NCBI RefSeq assembly: GCF_039521365.1
Contig: NZ_BAAACF010000002.1
Span: 62,001 to 126,000 of the forward strand
Reading direction: 5' to 3'
DNA length: 64,000 nucleotides
Origin: Clostridium_AW malenominatum
GTDB lineage: Bacteria > Bacillota > Clostridia > Clostridiales > Clostridiaceae
Shown here: piece by piece, positions 25,158 to 34,402 of the stretch
Layout of the letters: the number at the start of each line of letters is the position of its first letter
Position numbering within the stretch: position 1 is the first letter of the stretch
The notes under the pieces: model-generated
Told to the model about the DNA's origin: nothing
The model's database searches: none
The model's input: the letters and a program-made list of their open reading frames with translations, nothing else
Position numbers and translations under genes: made by a program

Positions 25158-26099
25158 ATGTCCCTATTTAATGCCTTCGGCAGTGTATTTAGCATAGTAA
25201 TAATGATTATGATTGGTTATGCTCTAACTCATAATAAATGGCTCGATGATAATAACGCTAAGTTATTTGCTAAAATAGTTGTAAATATAGCTTTACCAAC
25301 TTTGATGATTACAAACTTAATGAGTAATTTTGATAAAGAAAAATTGTTAGTGTTAGGTAAAGGGCTTTTTGTTCCCTTTACCTCCATTGCATTAGCTTAT
25401 GTTATAGGAAAAGTGACTTGTTATCTTCTTAAGGTACCTAAGGGAAGAAGAGGAATATTTTTGTCTATATTCTTCGTATCCAACACTATTTTCATAGGTC
25501 TACCTGTAAATTTAGCTCTTTTTGGTGAAGAAAGTGTCCCTTATGTATTGCTTTATTATATAGCAAACACCACTTTTTTCTGGACTATAGGAGTTTATGA
25601 AATTACTAAGGATAGCAGTACAGAACCTAGCAGTATATTTTCTAAGAATAGCTTAAAGAGAATTCTTTCTCCACCTTTTCTTGGATTTGTACTAGCAGTA
25701 GCTCTTATACTTTTAAATGTAACTCTTCCTAAATTTATTTTAGATACCTGTAAATATTTAGGTAACTTAACTACCCCATTATCCATGATGTTTATAGGAC
25801 ATACTATTTACTCTGTAGATTTATCTAAGGTTAAGTTTACTAAAGAAATGTTTGTACTATTACTTGGAAGATTTGTAATATCTCCTTTATTAGTATTGTT
25901 GCTTACTTATCCATTTCCATTACCCTCTTCTTTAATGAGAAGTGTCTTTATTGTACAAGCGGCAATGCCAGCAATGACAAATACAGCCATTATAGGTAAA
26001 GCCTATGATTCAGATTATGAGTACGCTGCAGTTATGATAACTATAACTACCATATTGAGTTTGATTATTATACCGATATATAAATTATTACTTGCATAA
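25158..26099 (+). CDS. AEC-family (auxin efflux carrier) transporter
   Basis: 313 aa membrane protein with about ten helices in two inverted halves. Family marks are NIALPTLMITNLM near the N-terminus and VQAAMPAMTNTAIIGKAY in the second half, the broken-helix region that carries anions. Substrates of bacterial AEC proteins include malate, malonate and other organic acids. It begins 24 bases after asnS and may be read through from the T-box operon, which would tie its expression to asparagine supply; an independent promoter is not evident. Confidence 0.85.
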   Translation: MSLFNAFGSVFSIVIMIMIGYALTHNKWLDDNNAKLFAKIVVNIALPTLMITNLMSNFDKEKLLVLGKGLFVPFTSIALAYVIGKVTCYLLKVPKGRRGIFLSIFFVSNTIFIGLPVNLALFGEESVPYVLLYYIANTTFFWTIGVYEITKDSSTEPSSIFSKNSLKRILSPPFLGFVLAVALILLNVTLPKFILDTCKYLGNLTTPLSMMFIGHTIYSVDLSKVKFTKEMFVLLLGRFVISPLLVLLLTYPFPLPSSLMRSVFIVQAAMPAMTNTAIIGKAYDSDYEYAAVMITITTILSLIIIPIYKLLLA

Positions 26100-26141
26100 A
26101 AAACAAAAAACATCTATTTTTAGGTGTTTTTTGTTTTTTAT
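26099..26141 (+). terminator. Terminator after the AEC transporter
   Basis: AAAAACAAAAAACA-CTA (26099-26117) pairs with TAG-TGTTTTTTGTTTTT (26122-26139) and T-rich sequence continues. Confidence 0.75.
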
Positions 26142-26245
26142 TTTTATTTTTTTAATGTAACCGATTGCGTAGTCTTTTAATTTTTACAATCTTTGATACA
26201 ATATAATAGTATTAAAAATGTTTATGGAAAGGCGGATTTTATCCT

Positions 26246-26737
26246 ATGAATTTTAAAAATCTTTTTAATTTGCAGGAAAAGTTAGACCATCACATATTAG
26301 AGAAGCATAATCTACATGGTAAAGCTTTCTTTCCTAATAAAATTTTAGCTCTTCAAGTTGAAATTGCAGAGCTAGCAAATGAAACTAGATGCTTTAAATA
26401 TTGGTGCAATAAAGGTGCTTCTCCTAAAAGTGAAATTTTAGAAGAATATGTTGACTGTTTGCATTTCATTTTAACATTAGGTTTAGAAAAAAATTATAGA
26501 GATGCAGAGTTTAATATACATATAGAAAATATGCAACACAACTTAACAGACCAATTTTTAAACCTTTATGTAGACATAAACGATTTTGTTGTTTGTCCTT
26601 CAAAGGATCATTATCAAACCTTATTTGAAGACTTTTTATGCTTAGGATTGAGCTTAGGTTTTAGCGAAAAAGATATTGAAAGTGCATATTTGAATAAGAA
26701 CAATATGAATCATATTAGACAACTAAGTGGATATTAA
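26246..26737 (+). CDS. All-alpha dUTPase (dimeric dUTP diphosphatase family)
   Basis: 163 aa helical NTP pyrophosphohydrolase of the dUTPase_2/MazG-like fold, removing dUTP from the nucleotide pool. The metal-binding helices are seen as ALQVEIAELANETRCFKYW (ExxE type) and EILEEYVDCLHFILTL (ExxD type). It is unrelated to trimeric beta-type Dut. It begins after an AAAGGCGG ribosome site and is followed by a hairpin that overlaps the next gene's ribosome site. Confidence 0.85.
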   Translation: MNFKNLFNLQEKLDHHILEKHNLHGKAFFPNKILALQVEIAELANETRCFKYWCNKGASPKSEILEEYVDCLHFILTLGLEKNYRDAEFNIHIENMQHNLTDQFLNLYVDINDFVVCPSKDHYQTLFEDFLCLGLSLGFSEKDIESAYLNKNNMNHIRQLSGY

Positions 26738-26750
26738 TTATATAATAAAT

Positions 26751-26787
26751 AACCATCTCTCTGGATAGAATAATCAGGGAGGTGGTT
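26751..26787 (+). promoter_or_regulatory. Hairpin that masks the ribosome binding site of the DUF606 gene
   Basis: AACCATCTCTCTGG (26751-26764) pairs along 14 positions, with G-U pairs, with TCAGGGAGGTGGTT (26774-26787). The second arm contains the GGGAGGTGG ribosome site of the gene starting at 26793. The only T run after it is ATTTT, so it could be a weak terminator, a translational control element, or both. Confidence 0.55.
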
Positions 26788-26792
26788 ATTTT

Positions 26793-27224
26793 ATGTTAGG
26801 AATAATTGTTTCTATAATTTCAGGAATAAGTATGAGCATACAAGGAGTTTTTAATACAAGACTAGGAGATAAAATCGGTATTTGGGAGACAAATTTATTA
26901 GTTCAAGGAATTGGTTTTATTTTGAGCTTAATTACGGTATTTGTTGCTGGAAAAGGAGATTTTAAAGAGCTTAAAAATGCTAATAAATTATATTTATTAG
27001 GGGGAGTATTAGGAGTTATAATTATTTATACTGTAATGAGAGGAATTAAATCCCTTGGCCCCACTTATGCCATATGTACAATATTAGTTGCTCAATTAAC
27101 AGCAGCTGCCCTTATAGACGCCTTTGGTTTATTTGGGTCTGAACAAATAACTTTTGGTCTAAATAAGATAATTGGTGTAATAGTTATGGTAGTAGGAATA
27201 ATAATATTTAAATGTAAGGGATAA
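26793..27224 (+). CDS. DUF606/YdcZ-type DMT transporter
   Basis: 143 aa with four to five hydrophobic helices, the half-size DMT-superfamily unit that dimerises. The motif ISGISMSIQGVFNTRLG is typical of the YdcZ (DUF606) family. The substrate is unknown. Its ribosome site (GGGAGGTGG) is buried in a hairpin directly upstream of ATG 26793. Confidence 0.82.
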   Translation: MLGIIVSIISGISMSIQGVFNTRLGDKIGIWETNLLVQGIGFILSLITVFVAGKGDFKELKNANKLYLLGGVLGVIIIYTVMRGIKSLGPTYAICTILVAQLTAAALIDAFGLFGSEQITFGLNKIIGVIVMVVGIIIFKCKG

Positions 27225-27289
27225 TTATTGGAACATTTATACCTTATGAATATTATAATATATAATGGAATAATTTTTAGGGGTGGGCT

Positions 27290-28486
27290 ATGTTTTTATT
27301 TAAAAATAGATTGAACAACGACTTGAAAAAAATTGTAAAGAATAACTCTTATAAAAATATAAGGGTAATTATACATTGCAAAACCTTACATGAAAAAATA
27401 GAAAGTAAAGTTAAAAGCTTAGGGGGCAAAATCATAAGAGCTATACCCTCAATAAACTGTTTATGTGCCAATATATCCCCGAAAGTTATTGATCGGCTGA
27501 TGGAATACCCTTATATAGATTATATAACCTTTGATACCTATGGGCTTTTATGCGGCAATAGTGTCTTGTCTGCAAACAAAGTGGTATGGGATGAAAAATA
27601 TCGCCTTACAGGTAAAGGCGTATGTATTGGCTTAGTAGATAGCGGAACATACCCTCATCCAGATTTGTTAAGCCCCAAAAATAAGATTTTAAACTTCTTA
27701 GATCTCATTAATAGCTGTAAATACCCTTATGATGATAATGGTCATGGTACCGCCATTAGTGGAATACTTTGTGGAAGTGGATATCTATCTAAAGGAACTT
27801 ATAAGGGAATAGCAGAAAATAGTTATATTTATTCAATAAAAGCTTTTAATGATTTAGGCAAGGCTTATATATCGGACATATTGTTTTCTATTCATAAGCT
27901 TATAGAAGAAAGTGAACAATTCAACATAAAAGTAATATGCTTGCCTTTTGAGATAATTGAAAATGATGATTTCATACTTTCACTATTCTCAAAGCTATTC
28001 AAGTTAGCAGTGAAAAAAAATATAATTGTAGTAGTTCCAGCAGGCCACAATGGCAATGGTGATTCTTCTATGAGAGGAATTGCCATATTGGATAATTGTA
28101 TTACTGTGGGAGGCCTTGACACAACCTCCTCAGACGTTAAGCCCTATGCAAATTCCTCAACGGGTCCATCAAGTAAAATTGATAAGCCTGATTTATCAGC
28201 AGCTTGCGTAAATATACAATCACTTAATTCTAATATTAATTTTGTTTCTGAAAGGAATGGGATAAAGGTTTATCCACAGTCCTTAGAAAATCCTTACACA
28301 TTTTACACAGGAACCTCCTGCGCTGCTGCTTATATCAGCGGTCTTTGCGCTTTATTATTTGAAAACAATCCAACGCTTACTTTTAATGATATACTTTCTC
28401 TTTTTAAAGTATCTTGTAATTTACTTGATATTCCAAAGCCTATGCAAGGTAGAGGAACTGTGGATTTAAACAAATTATTACCATAA
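27290..28486 (+). CDS. Cytoplasmic subtilisin-like serine protease (S8)
   Basis: 398 aa. An N-terminal inhibitor-I9-like segment (about 20-85) is followed by the subtilase domain with Asp117 (GLVDSGTYPHPDL), His152 (DDNGHGTAISG) and Ser343 (FYTGTSCAAAYISG). The oxyanion stretch reads VVPAGHNGNG, with His253 where subtilisin has Asn and an Asn next to it. There is no signal peptide, so it should act inside the cell or spore compartment. GGGGTGGG precedes ATG 27290. Relation to the Csp germination proteases is possible but not shown by the sequence. Confidence 0.88.
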   Translation: MFLFKNRLNNDLKKIVKNNSYKNIRVIIHCKTLHEKIESKVKSLGGKIIRAIPSINCLCANISPKVIDRLMEYPYIDYITFDTYGLLCGNSVLSANKVVWDEKYRLTGKGVCIGLVDSGTYPHPDLLSPKNKILNFLDLINSCKYPYDDNGHGTAISGILCGSGYLSKGTYKGIAENSYIYSIKAFNDLGKAYISDILFSIHKLIEESEQFNIKVICLPFEIIENDDFILSLFSKLFKLAVKKNIIVVVPAGHNGNGDSSMRGIAILDNCITVGGLDTTSSDVKPYANSSTGPSSKIDKPDLSAACVNIQSLNSNINFVSERNGIKVYPQSLENPYTFYTGTSCAAAYISGLCALLFENNPTLTFNDILSLFKVSCNLLDIPKPMQGRGTVDLNKLLP

Positions 28487-28561
28487 TTTTCACATGGATT
28501 GCTTTTATTATCTAATAAACTATGGTAAAATATAATAAATATTACTAAGGAGGTATTATCT

Positions 28562-29077
28562 ATGTTAAGCCAAGGATTAAACAAAGCGATTAACGAACAA
28601 ATTAATTATGAAATGTATTCAGAAAATATATATCTTGCAATGCAAGCCTACTGCTCGTCAATAGATTTAGAAGGATTTGCTAATTTCTTTAAGGTGCAAG
28701 TTCAGGAAGAAAGATTTCATTCTATGAAATTCTTTCAGTTTATAATTGATAGAGGTGGCAGAGTGAATATTGGCGCTATTGAAGCTCCTGAAAATACTTA
28801 TAATTCTTTATTGGATGCAGTTAAATCTGCTTATGAACATGAACAAAAAGTTACTAAAAGAATATATAATTTAGCTGATTTAGCTACAGAAGAAAGAGAT
28901 CATGCTACTATGAGCTTTCTAAGATGGTTCATAGATGAGCAGGTAGAAGAAGAAAGTACTTTTTCTGCTTTAATATCTAAATTAGAAAGAATAGGCGAAA
29001 ACTCTGCTGCTATTTACATGCTTGATGCAGAATTAGCACAAAGAACTTTTACGCCACCAGCTGATGCTGCTATATAA
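28562..29077 (+). CDS. ftnA: Ferritin
   Basis: 171 aa non-heme ferritin, iron store and ferroxidase. The ferroxidase ligands are visible: Glu in NEQINYEMYSENIYLAM, Glu-x2-His in QVQEERFHSMKFF, and Glu/Gln in EERDHATMSFLRWFIDEQVEEE (quoted as ERDHATMSFLRW and DEQVEEE). AAGGAGG precedes ATG 28562. It is monocistronic with a strong terminator, and belongs with the hemerythrin and CotJC genes to the oxygen/iron defence of the window. Confidence 0.95.
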   Translation: MLSQGLNKAINEQINYEMYSENIYLAMQAYCSSIDLEGFANFFKVQVQEERFHSMKFFQFIIDRGGRVNIGAIEAPENTYNSLLDAVKSAYEHEQKVTKRIYNLADLATEERDHATMSFLRWFIDEQVEEESTFSALISKLERIGENSAAIYMLDAELAQRTFTPPADAAI

Positions 29078-29083
29078 CATAAC

Positions 29084-29117
29084 AAAACCGCTCCTTCTTA
29101 ATAAAAGGAGCGGTTTT
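29084..29117. terminator. Bidirectional terminator between ferritin and accDA
   Basis: AAAACCGCTCCTT (29084-29096) pairs perfectly with AAGGAGCGGTTTT (29105-29117). It also ends the long leftward fab operon. Confidence 0.9.
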
Positions 29118-29118
29118 A

Positions 29119-30840
29119 TTATTTTCCATATAATCCTATATTTCTATACTTATTATATCTATTGTCTAAAAGGTTATCTATAGATAATTGATTAAGGATG
29201 CAAAATTCTTTTATCAAGTTAGCTTTAATAATTTCTGCTAAAAGGTCTAAACTCTTACTAGCATCTCCCTTAGGTTCATTTATTACCTTATCAATTATTC
29301 CAAATTGAAGTAAATCTTGTGCAGTTATTTTCATTATGCTAGATGCTTCTTCTGCCCTTTTGGCGTCCTTCCATAAAATACTCGCAAAACCTTCTGGAGA
29401 TAGTATTGAGTATATAGAGTTTTGTAGCATCCAAATTTTATCTGCTACTGTTAAGGCTAGTGCTCCTCCACTACCGCCTTCCCCTATTACTATAGATATC
29501 ACAGGTACTTTTAGTCCTGCCATTTCTATTAGGTTTCTAGCAATAGCTTCTCCTTGTCCCCTCTCCTCTGCTCCTACTCCACAGTAAGCTCCAGGAGTGT
29601 CCACAAAGCATATTACAGGTCTATTAAACCTCTCTGCTTCCTTCATAAGCCTTAATGCCTTTCTATATCCTTCAGGACTCGGCATACCAAAATTTCTTCT
29701 TATATTATCTTTCAAGTCTTTGCCCTTTTGTTGAGCAATTATAGTTACTGGAGTACCTTCTAATAACCCTATGCCCCCTACAATACATTCATCATCACCA
29801 AAATACCTGTCTCCATGTAATTCTATAAAGGAGGTAAATATTCTCTCTATATAGTCTAGAGCATTTGGCCTCGATGAGCTTCTTATCATTGAAATTTTTT
29901 GCCAAGGGTTTAACCTATCTTCACTTTTTTCTTCTTTATATATATTTATATCAATAGTATTTTCATTTAAATGATTTTTTCCACTATGAATTTTCAATAT
30001 GTTGTATAGAGTATTCTTTAAATCTTTTCTTTCCACAATTTTATCAACAAAGCCATGTTTTAATAAGAATTCTGCTGTTTGAAATTCATCAGGTAGCTTT
30101 TCCTTAATGGTTTGTTCTATAACTCTTTTACCAGCAAAACCTATTAATGCTCCAGGCTCAGCTAATATTATATCTCCAAGCATAGCAAAACTAGCTGTTA
30201 CTCCACCTGTAGTGGGGTCTGTAAGTACAGATATATACAAAAGCCCTTTTTCCTTAAGCTTTCCTAGTGCTGCCGAGACTTTAGCCATTTGCATTAAAGA
30301 ATACATTCCTTCCTGCATTCTGGCTCCCCCGGAAGCTGTAAAAATTATAATTGGTAATCTTTCTTCCATGGCCTTTTCTATTGCTCTTGTAATTTTTTCG
30401 CCAACCACGGAGCCCATACTGCCCATTAAAAATCTACTATCCATAACGCATATTACAGTTTTCTCTCCTTTTATAGAACCTGTACCTGTAATTACCGCTT
30501 CTTTTAAGTTAGTACTCTTTATAACTTCATCAACTTTTTCTTCGTACCCTTGAAAATCTAGTGGATTTAACGTATTTATATCTTTATTTATTTCTATCCA
30601 AGTTCCCTCATCAATTATATCTCTTATTCTTTGATAAGCTGGCAATCTAAAGTGACATTTACAGAAACCACAAACCCTATAATTTTCCTTTAAATCTTTG
30701 GTATAGATAATTTGGCCACACTTCTTACATTTTACCCACATACCATCTGGAATAATAGGCTTTGGCTCTTCTTTTACCTCTTCTAAATTTTGTGAGCTTA
30801 CAGTTATATATTTAGTTTTCTTAAAAAGCCCTTGAAACAT
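29119..30840 (-). CDS. accDA: Acetyl-CoA carboxylase carboxyltransferase, fused beta-alpha subunits
   Basis: 573 aa. Residues 1 to about 290 are AccD (beta): a zinc ribbon with Cys38, 41, 57 and 60 (CKKC and CGFC) and the crotonase-like core with TASGGARMQEGMYSLMQM. From about 316 it is AccA (alpha): SSRPNALDYIERIF, GMPSPEGYRKALRLM, VDTPGAYCGVGAEERGQ and IGEGGSGGALAL. The N-terminal helical arm usual in free AccA (about 50 residues) is missing at the junction. The fused enzyme moves CO2 from biotin to acetyl-CoA to give malonyl-CoA. Last gene of the fab operon. Confidence 0.93.
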   Translation of the reverse strand: MFQGLFKKTKYITVSSQNLEEVKEEPKPIIPDGMWVKCKKCGQIIYTKDLKENYRVCGFCKCHFRLPAYQRIRDIIDEGTWIEINKDINTLNPLDFQGYEEKVDEVIKSTNLKEAVITGTGSIKGEKTVICVMDSRFLMGSMGSVVGEKITRAIEKAMEERLPIIIFTASGGARMQEGMYSLMQMAKVSAALGKLKEKGLLYISVLTDPTTGGVTASFAMLGDIILAEPGALIGFAGKRVIEQTIKEKLPDEFQTAEFLLKHGFVDKIVERKDLKNTLYNILKIHSGKNHLNENTIDINIYKEEKSEDRLNPWQKISMIRSSSRPNALDYIERIFTSFIELHGDRYFGDDECIVGGIGLLEGTPVTIIAQQKGKDLKDNIRRNFGMPSPEGYRKALRLMKEAERFNRPVICFVDTPGAYCGVGAEERGQGEAIARNLIEMAGLKVPVISIVIGEGGSGGALALTVADKIWMLQNSIYSILSPEGFASILWKDAKRAEEASSIMKITAQDLLQFGIIDKVINEPKGDASKSLDLLAEIIKANLIKEFCILNQLSIDNLLDNRYNKYRNIGLYGK

Positions 30841-30852
30841 CTATATCATCTC

Positions 30853-32193
30853 CTATTTGGGGTTTCTGTTAATAAAACCTGTATGATAATTACCTTTTAT
30901 GAAATCTAAGTCATTTATTATGGTAAATTGATAATCTATATTTGTCTTTACTCCTTCAATTAAGAATTCTGTCAAAGCTCTTCTCATTTTATTTATAGCC
31001 TCTTCTCTATCTTTTCCATGAACAATAAGTTTAGCCATCATAGAATCATAGTTAGGAGGTATAACGTAACCATCATACAAATGAGTATCTACTCTTACCC
31101 CAGGTCCCCCTGGCATAAATAAAATCTTAACCTTTCCTGGTGAAGGCATAAAATCCCTTGATGGATCTTCTGCGTTAACTCTACATTCAATGGAATGTCC
31201 ATTCATTTGAACTTCTTCTTGAATAATGCTTAGTTTTTCCCCGGAAGCTATTTTTATTTGTTCCTTTATTAAGTCAACGCCTGTTACCAATTCTGTTATA
31301 GGGTGCTCAACTTGAATTCTCGTATTCATTTCCATAAAATAAAATTGATTGTTTTTATCTAATAAGAATTCTATAGTTCCAGCATTTTTGTACCCTACAT
31401 ATTTTGCTCCCTTAATAGCAGCCTCTCCCATAGCCTTTCTTAATTCCTCAGTCATTACAGGACAAGGAGCTTCTTCTAAAATCTTTTGATTTCTTCTTTG
31501 AATAGAGCAATCCCTCTCTCCAAGATAAATTAAATTTCCGTAATTATCACCTAATATTTGTATCTCTACATGCCTAGGATTCTCCAAGTATTTTTCCATA
31601 TACATTGTGTCATCACCAAAGGCAACCTTAGCTTCTGCTCTAGCGGTCTGCAAGGATTTTATTAATTCTTCTTCTTCCCTAACTATTCTTATTCCTCTTC
31701 CACCGCCGCCAGCTGATGCTTTTATCATTACTGGATAGCCTATATTCCTAGCATTTAAAAGAGCTTCTTCATCGGACAAAATAGGGGATTTAGTACCTGG
31801 AATAACAGGTACTCCCGCTTCAATCATCATTTCTCTCGCCTTAGATTTATTACCCATTTTCTCTATAACCTCATAGTCTGGCCCTATAAAGGTTATATTA
31901 CATTCCTTACACATTTCTGCGAATTTACTATTTTCTGATAAAAATCCAAAACCTGGGTGTATAGCCTGTGCTCCACTAAGTACAGTAGCACTTATTATAT
32001 TTCTCATATTTAAATAACTATCCTTAGGCGAAGGTGGCCCAATACAAACGGCTTCATCTGCCATTTGAACATGTAACGCTTCTTTGTCTGTAGTAGAATA
32101 TACTGCAACAGTTTCTATTCCCATTTCTCTACAAGCCCTAATAATTCTAACTGCTATTTCTCCTCTATTGGCAATTAATATTTTATTAAACAT
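30853..32193 (-). CDS. accC: Acetyl-CoA carboxylase, biotin carboxylase subunit
   Basis: 446 aa ATP-grasp enzyme that carboxylates biotin on AccB. The glycine-rich ATP loop KASAGGGGRGIRIV, the N-terminal MFNKILIANRGEIAVRIIRA and the catalytic MEMNTRIQVEHPITE are all present. Length is standard. It lies 4 bases after fabZ and 12 bases before accDA, in the operon's malonyl-CoA block. Confidence 0.96.
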   Translation of the reverse strand: MFNKILIANRGEIAVRIIRACREMGIETVAVYSTTDKEALHVQMADEAVCIGPPSPKDSYLNMRNIISATVLSGAQAIHPGFGFLSENSKFAEMCKECNITFIGPDYEVIEKMGNKSKAREMMIEAGVPVIPGTKSPILSDEEALLNARNIGYPVMIKASAGGGGRGIRIVREEEELIKSLQTARAEAKVAFGDDTMYMEKYLENPRHVEIQILGDNYGNLIYLGERDCSIQRRNQKILEEAPCPVMTEELRKAMGEAAIKGAKYVGYKNAGTIEFLLDKNNQFYFMEMNTRIQVEHPITELVTGVDLIKEQIKIASGEKLSIIQEEVQMNGHSIECRVNAEDPSRDFMPSPGKVKILFMPGGPGVRVDTHLYDGYVIPPNYDSMMAKLIVHGKDREEAINKMRRALTEFLIEGVKTNIDYQFTIINDLDFIKGNYHTGFINRNPK

Positions 32194-32197
32194 ATCA

Positions 32198-32629
32198 TCA
32201 CCCTATCATAACCATTATTTCTGCTTCTACTGCTTTTTCTCCATTCACAGTAGCTACAGCATTTGCGATTCCTGCCACACCTCTTAATTTAACTACTTCA
32301 ACCTCTAATCTTAAAACATCTCCTGGAACTACTTTTCTTCTAAATCTAGCTTTATTTATTCCCGCAAAATAGGCTATTTTGCCTTGGAACTCTTCTAAGC
32401 TAAGCACCGCTACTGCTCCAACCTGCGCTAAAGCTTCTATGATTAAAACTCCTGGCATTACAGGTTCTTCTGGAAAATGCCCTGCAAAAAAATATTCATT
32501 CATCGTTACATTTTTATATCCAACAGCTCTTTTACCTGGTTCCATTTCTTCAATTTTATCCACTAGTAAAAATGGATATCTATGAGGTATTATTTTCATT
32601 ATGTCCTTTACATTTAGACTATTACTCAT
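32198..32629 (-). CDS. fabZ: 3-hydroxyacyl-ACP dehydratase FabZ
   Basis: 143 aa hotdog dehydratase of the elongation cycle. The catalytic His and Glu are in GHFPEEPVMPGVLIIEALAQ (20 residues), preceded by IPHRYPFLLVDKI. It lies between accB and accC, as is common in clostridial fab operons. ATG 32629 follows AAGGTG. With no FabA or FabM in view, the route to unsaturated acids is not encoded here. Confidence 0.95.
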   Translation of the reverse strand: MSNSLNVKDIMKIIPHRYPFLLVDKIEEMEPGKRAVGYKNVTMNEYFFAGHFPEEPVMPGVLIIEALAQVGAVAVLSLEEFQGKIAYFAGINKARFRRKVVPGDVLRLEVEVVKLRGVAGIANAVATVNGEKAVEAEIMVMIG

Positions 32630-32652
32630 TACTACACCTTCATTCTTGAATA

Positions 32653-33123
32653 TTAATATTTTATTTTAAAAAGTTCTCCGCCGTATTCTACCATATCTCC
32701 CTCTTTAGCTATGATTTCCACTACTTCTCCATCTACTTCACTATATATTTCATTCATTAACTTCATAGCTTCTACAATACACAGGGTATCTCCCTTTTTC
32801 ACCTTACTACCAACCTTTACAAAGGGCTCTTTATCTGGTGAAGGAGATGAATAAAAGGTTCCCACAATTGGAGAAGAAATAATTTTAATGTTTTCCTCTT
32901 CTTGTGCTGCTTCTTTTATAGCTTCCTCTACTGTGTCTATAATATTATTTACCTTAGTATCTTGAACTACAGGATATATACTCTCTTCCTTTAACTCTTT
33001 TATAAATACCTTTTCTAACTCTTTTGCAATCTTTATAGATAATCCATTTTCTTGAATTTCTAAGTTAGTTACCTTTGAGTCACTTACAACCTTTACTAAT
33101 TCAGCTATACCTTTAAAATCCAT
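32653..33123 (-). CDS. accB: Biotin carboxyl carrier protein
   Basis: 156 aa. The C-terminal biotinyl domain carries VEAMKLMNEI, with the biotinylated Lys, and SPIVGTFYSSPSPDKEPFV just before. The N-terminal part and acidic, charged linker (about 45-85) are usual for BCCP. It shuttles carboxybiotin between AccC and AccDA. Three bases separate it from fabF, whose 3' end supplies its ribosome site (GGAGTG). Confidence 0.95.
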   Translation of the reverse strand: MDFKGIAELVKVVSDSKVTNLEIQENGLSIKIAKELEKVFIKELKEESIYPVVQDTKVNNIIDTVEEAIKEAAQEEENIKIISSPIVGTFYSSPSPDKEPFVKVGSKVKKGDTLCIVEAMKLMNEIYSEVDGEVVEIIAKEGDMVEYGGELFKIKY

Positions 33124-33126
33124 AAT

Positions 33127-34365
33127 TTATTCACTCCATTTTTTAAATAGTATAACTCCATTATGTCCTCCAAAACCTAGGGAGTTTGACATAGCGTAGT
33201 TTACTTCACATTCTCTGCCCTTATTTGGAACATAGTCTAAATCGCATTCCTCGTCACATACTTCATATCCTATTGTCGGAGGAATGAAGCTATCTATCAT
33301 TGACTTTATAGCAACTACTGCTTCTACAGCTCCTGCAGCCCCTAAAAGATGCCCTGTCATTGATTTTGTAGAACTTATAGGAACTTTCTTAGCATAATCT
33401 CCAAATACGGATTTTATAGCTTCTGTTTCAAGTTTATCATTAGCATCAGTTCCTGTACCATGAGCATTAATATATGAAACTTCTTCTGGTTTTATTCCAG
33501 CCTCTTCTATAACATACTTCATAGCTCTAGCAGCACCTTCTCCTCCTGGTGCTGGTGAAGTTATATGATAAGCATCGCAAGTAGCAGAATACCCAACTAC
33601 TTCTCCGTAGATTTTGGCATTTCTAGCTAAAGCATTTTCTAAAGATTCAAGTACTAAAATACCTGCACCTTCTCCCATAACAAAGCCACCTCTTTCCTTA
33701 TCAAAAGGAATAGACGCTCTCTTAGGATCTGTACTTTTACTTAAAGCTGTAAGGGATATAAAACCTGCTATAGAAAGAGGAGTAATAGATGCCTCTGCAC
33801 CTCCGGCTAAGATTACATCTGCACTGCCGTGTTGTATCATTCTATATGCCTCACCTATACAATTAGTTCCTGTTGCACAGGCAGTTACTATGGTAGTACA
33901 TACTCCTTTGGCTCCAAATCTTATAGCTATATTTCCTGCTGCCATATTGCTTATTATCATTGGTATAAAGAGTGGATGAACCTTACCAGGTCCCTTTTCT
34001 AATAAAATTTCCTGTTGTTTTTCAACGGTACCTATACCACCTATACCTGAACCAACAACTACCCCAAACCTTTCTTTATCCATGGTTTCTAAATTTAAGT
34101 CCGCATCCTTAACTGCTTCTACAGCAGCTGCAACTGCAAACTGACAATACTTATCCATTCTCTTAGCTTCTCTTTTTTCTATGGTTTCTTCAGGATTAAA
34201 ATCTTTAACCTCTGCTGCAAGTTTAGCTTTAAAGTTTTCTGTATTGAAGGCTTTTATAAAATCTATACCACAAACTCCATTTTTAATGTTATTCCAAAAG
34301 GTATCTACATTGTTACCTACAGGGGTTACTGCCCCCATACCTGTTACAACTACTCTTCTTTTCAC
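33127..34365 (-). CDS. fabF: 3-oxoacyl-ACP synthase II
   Basis: 412 aa condensing enzyme for chain elongation. The Cys-His-His triad is seen in VTACATGTNCIGEAY, YINAHGTGTDANDKLE and STKSMTGHLLGAAGA. The start is GTG 34365. It follows fabG by 37 bases in the operon. No FabB is present in the window, so this is probably the main elongating ketosynthase. Confidence 0.96.
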   Translation of the reverse strand: MKRRVVVTGMGAVTPVGNNVDTFWNNIKNGVCGIDFIKAFNTENFKAKLAAEVKDFNPEETIEKREAKRMDKYCQFAVAAAVEAVKDADLNLETMDKERFGVVVGSGIGGIGTVEKQQEILLEKGPGKVHPLFIPMIISNMAAGNIAIRFGAKGVCTTIVTACATGTNCIGEAYRMIQHGSADVILAGGAEASITPLSIAGFISLTALSKSTDPKRASIPFDKERGGFVMGEGAGILVLESLENALARNAKIYGEVVGYSATCDAYHITSPAPGGEGAARAMKYVIEEAGIKPEEVSYINAHGTGTDANDKLETEAIKSVFGDYAKKVPISSTKSMTGHLLGAAGAVEAVVAIKSMIDSFIPPTIGYEVCDEECDLDYVPNKGRECEVNYAMSNSLGFGGHNGVILFKKWSE

Positions 34366-34402
34366 CTATAATACCAACCTTTCTTTAAATTTTAGGTTAT
34401 TA

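Noticed and set aside
30107..30553. 148-codon plus-strand frame opposite accDA
   Set aside because: Antisense to a conserved enzyme gene, with no start signals or recognisable domain.
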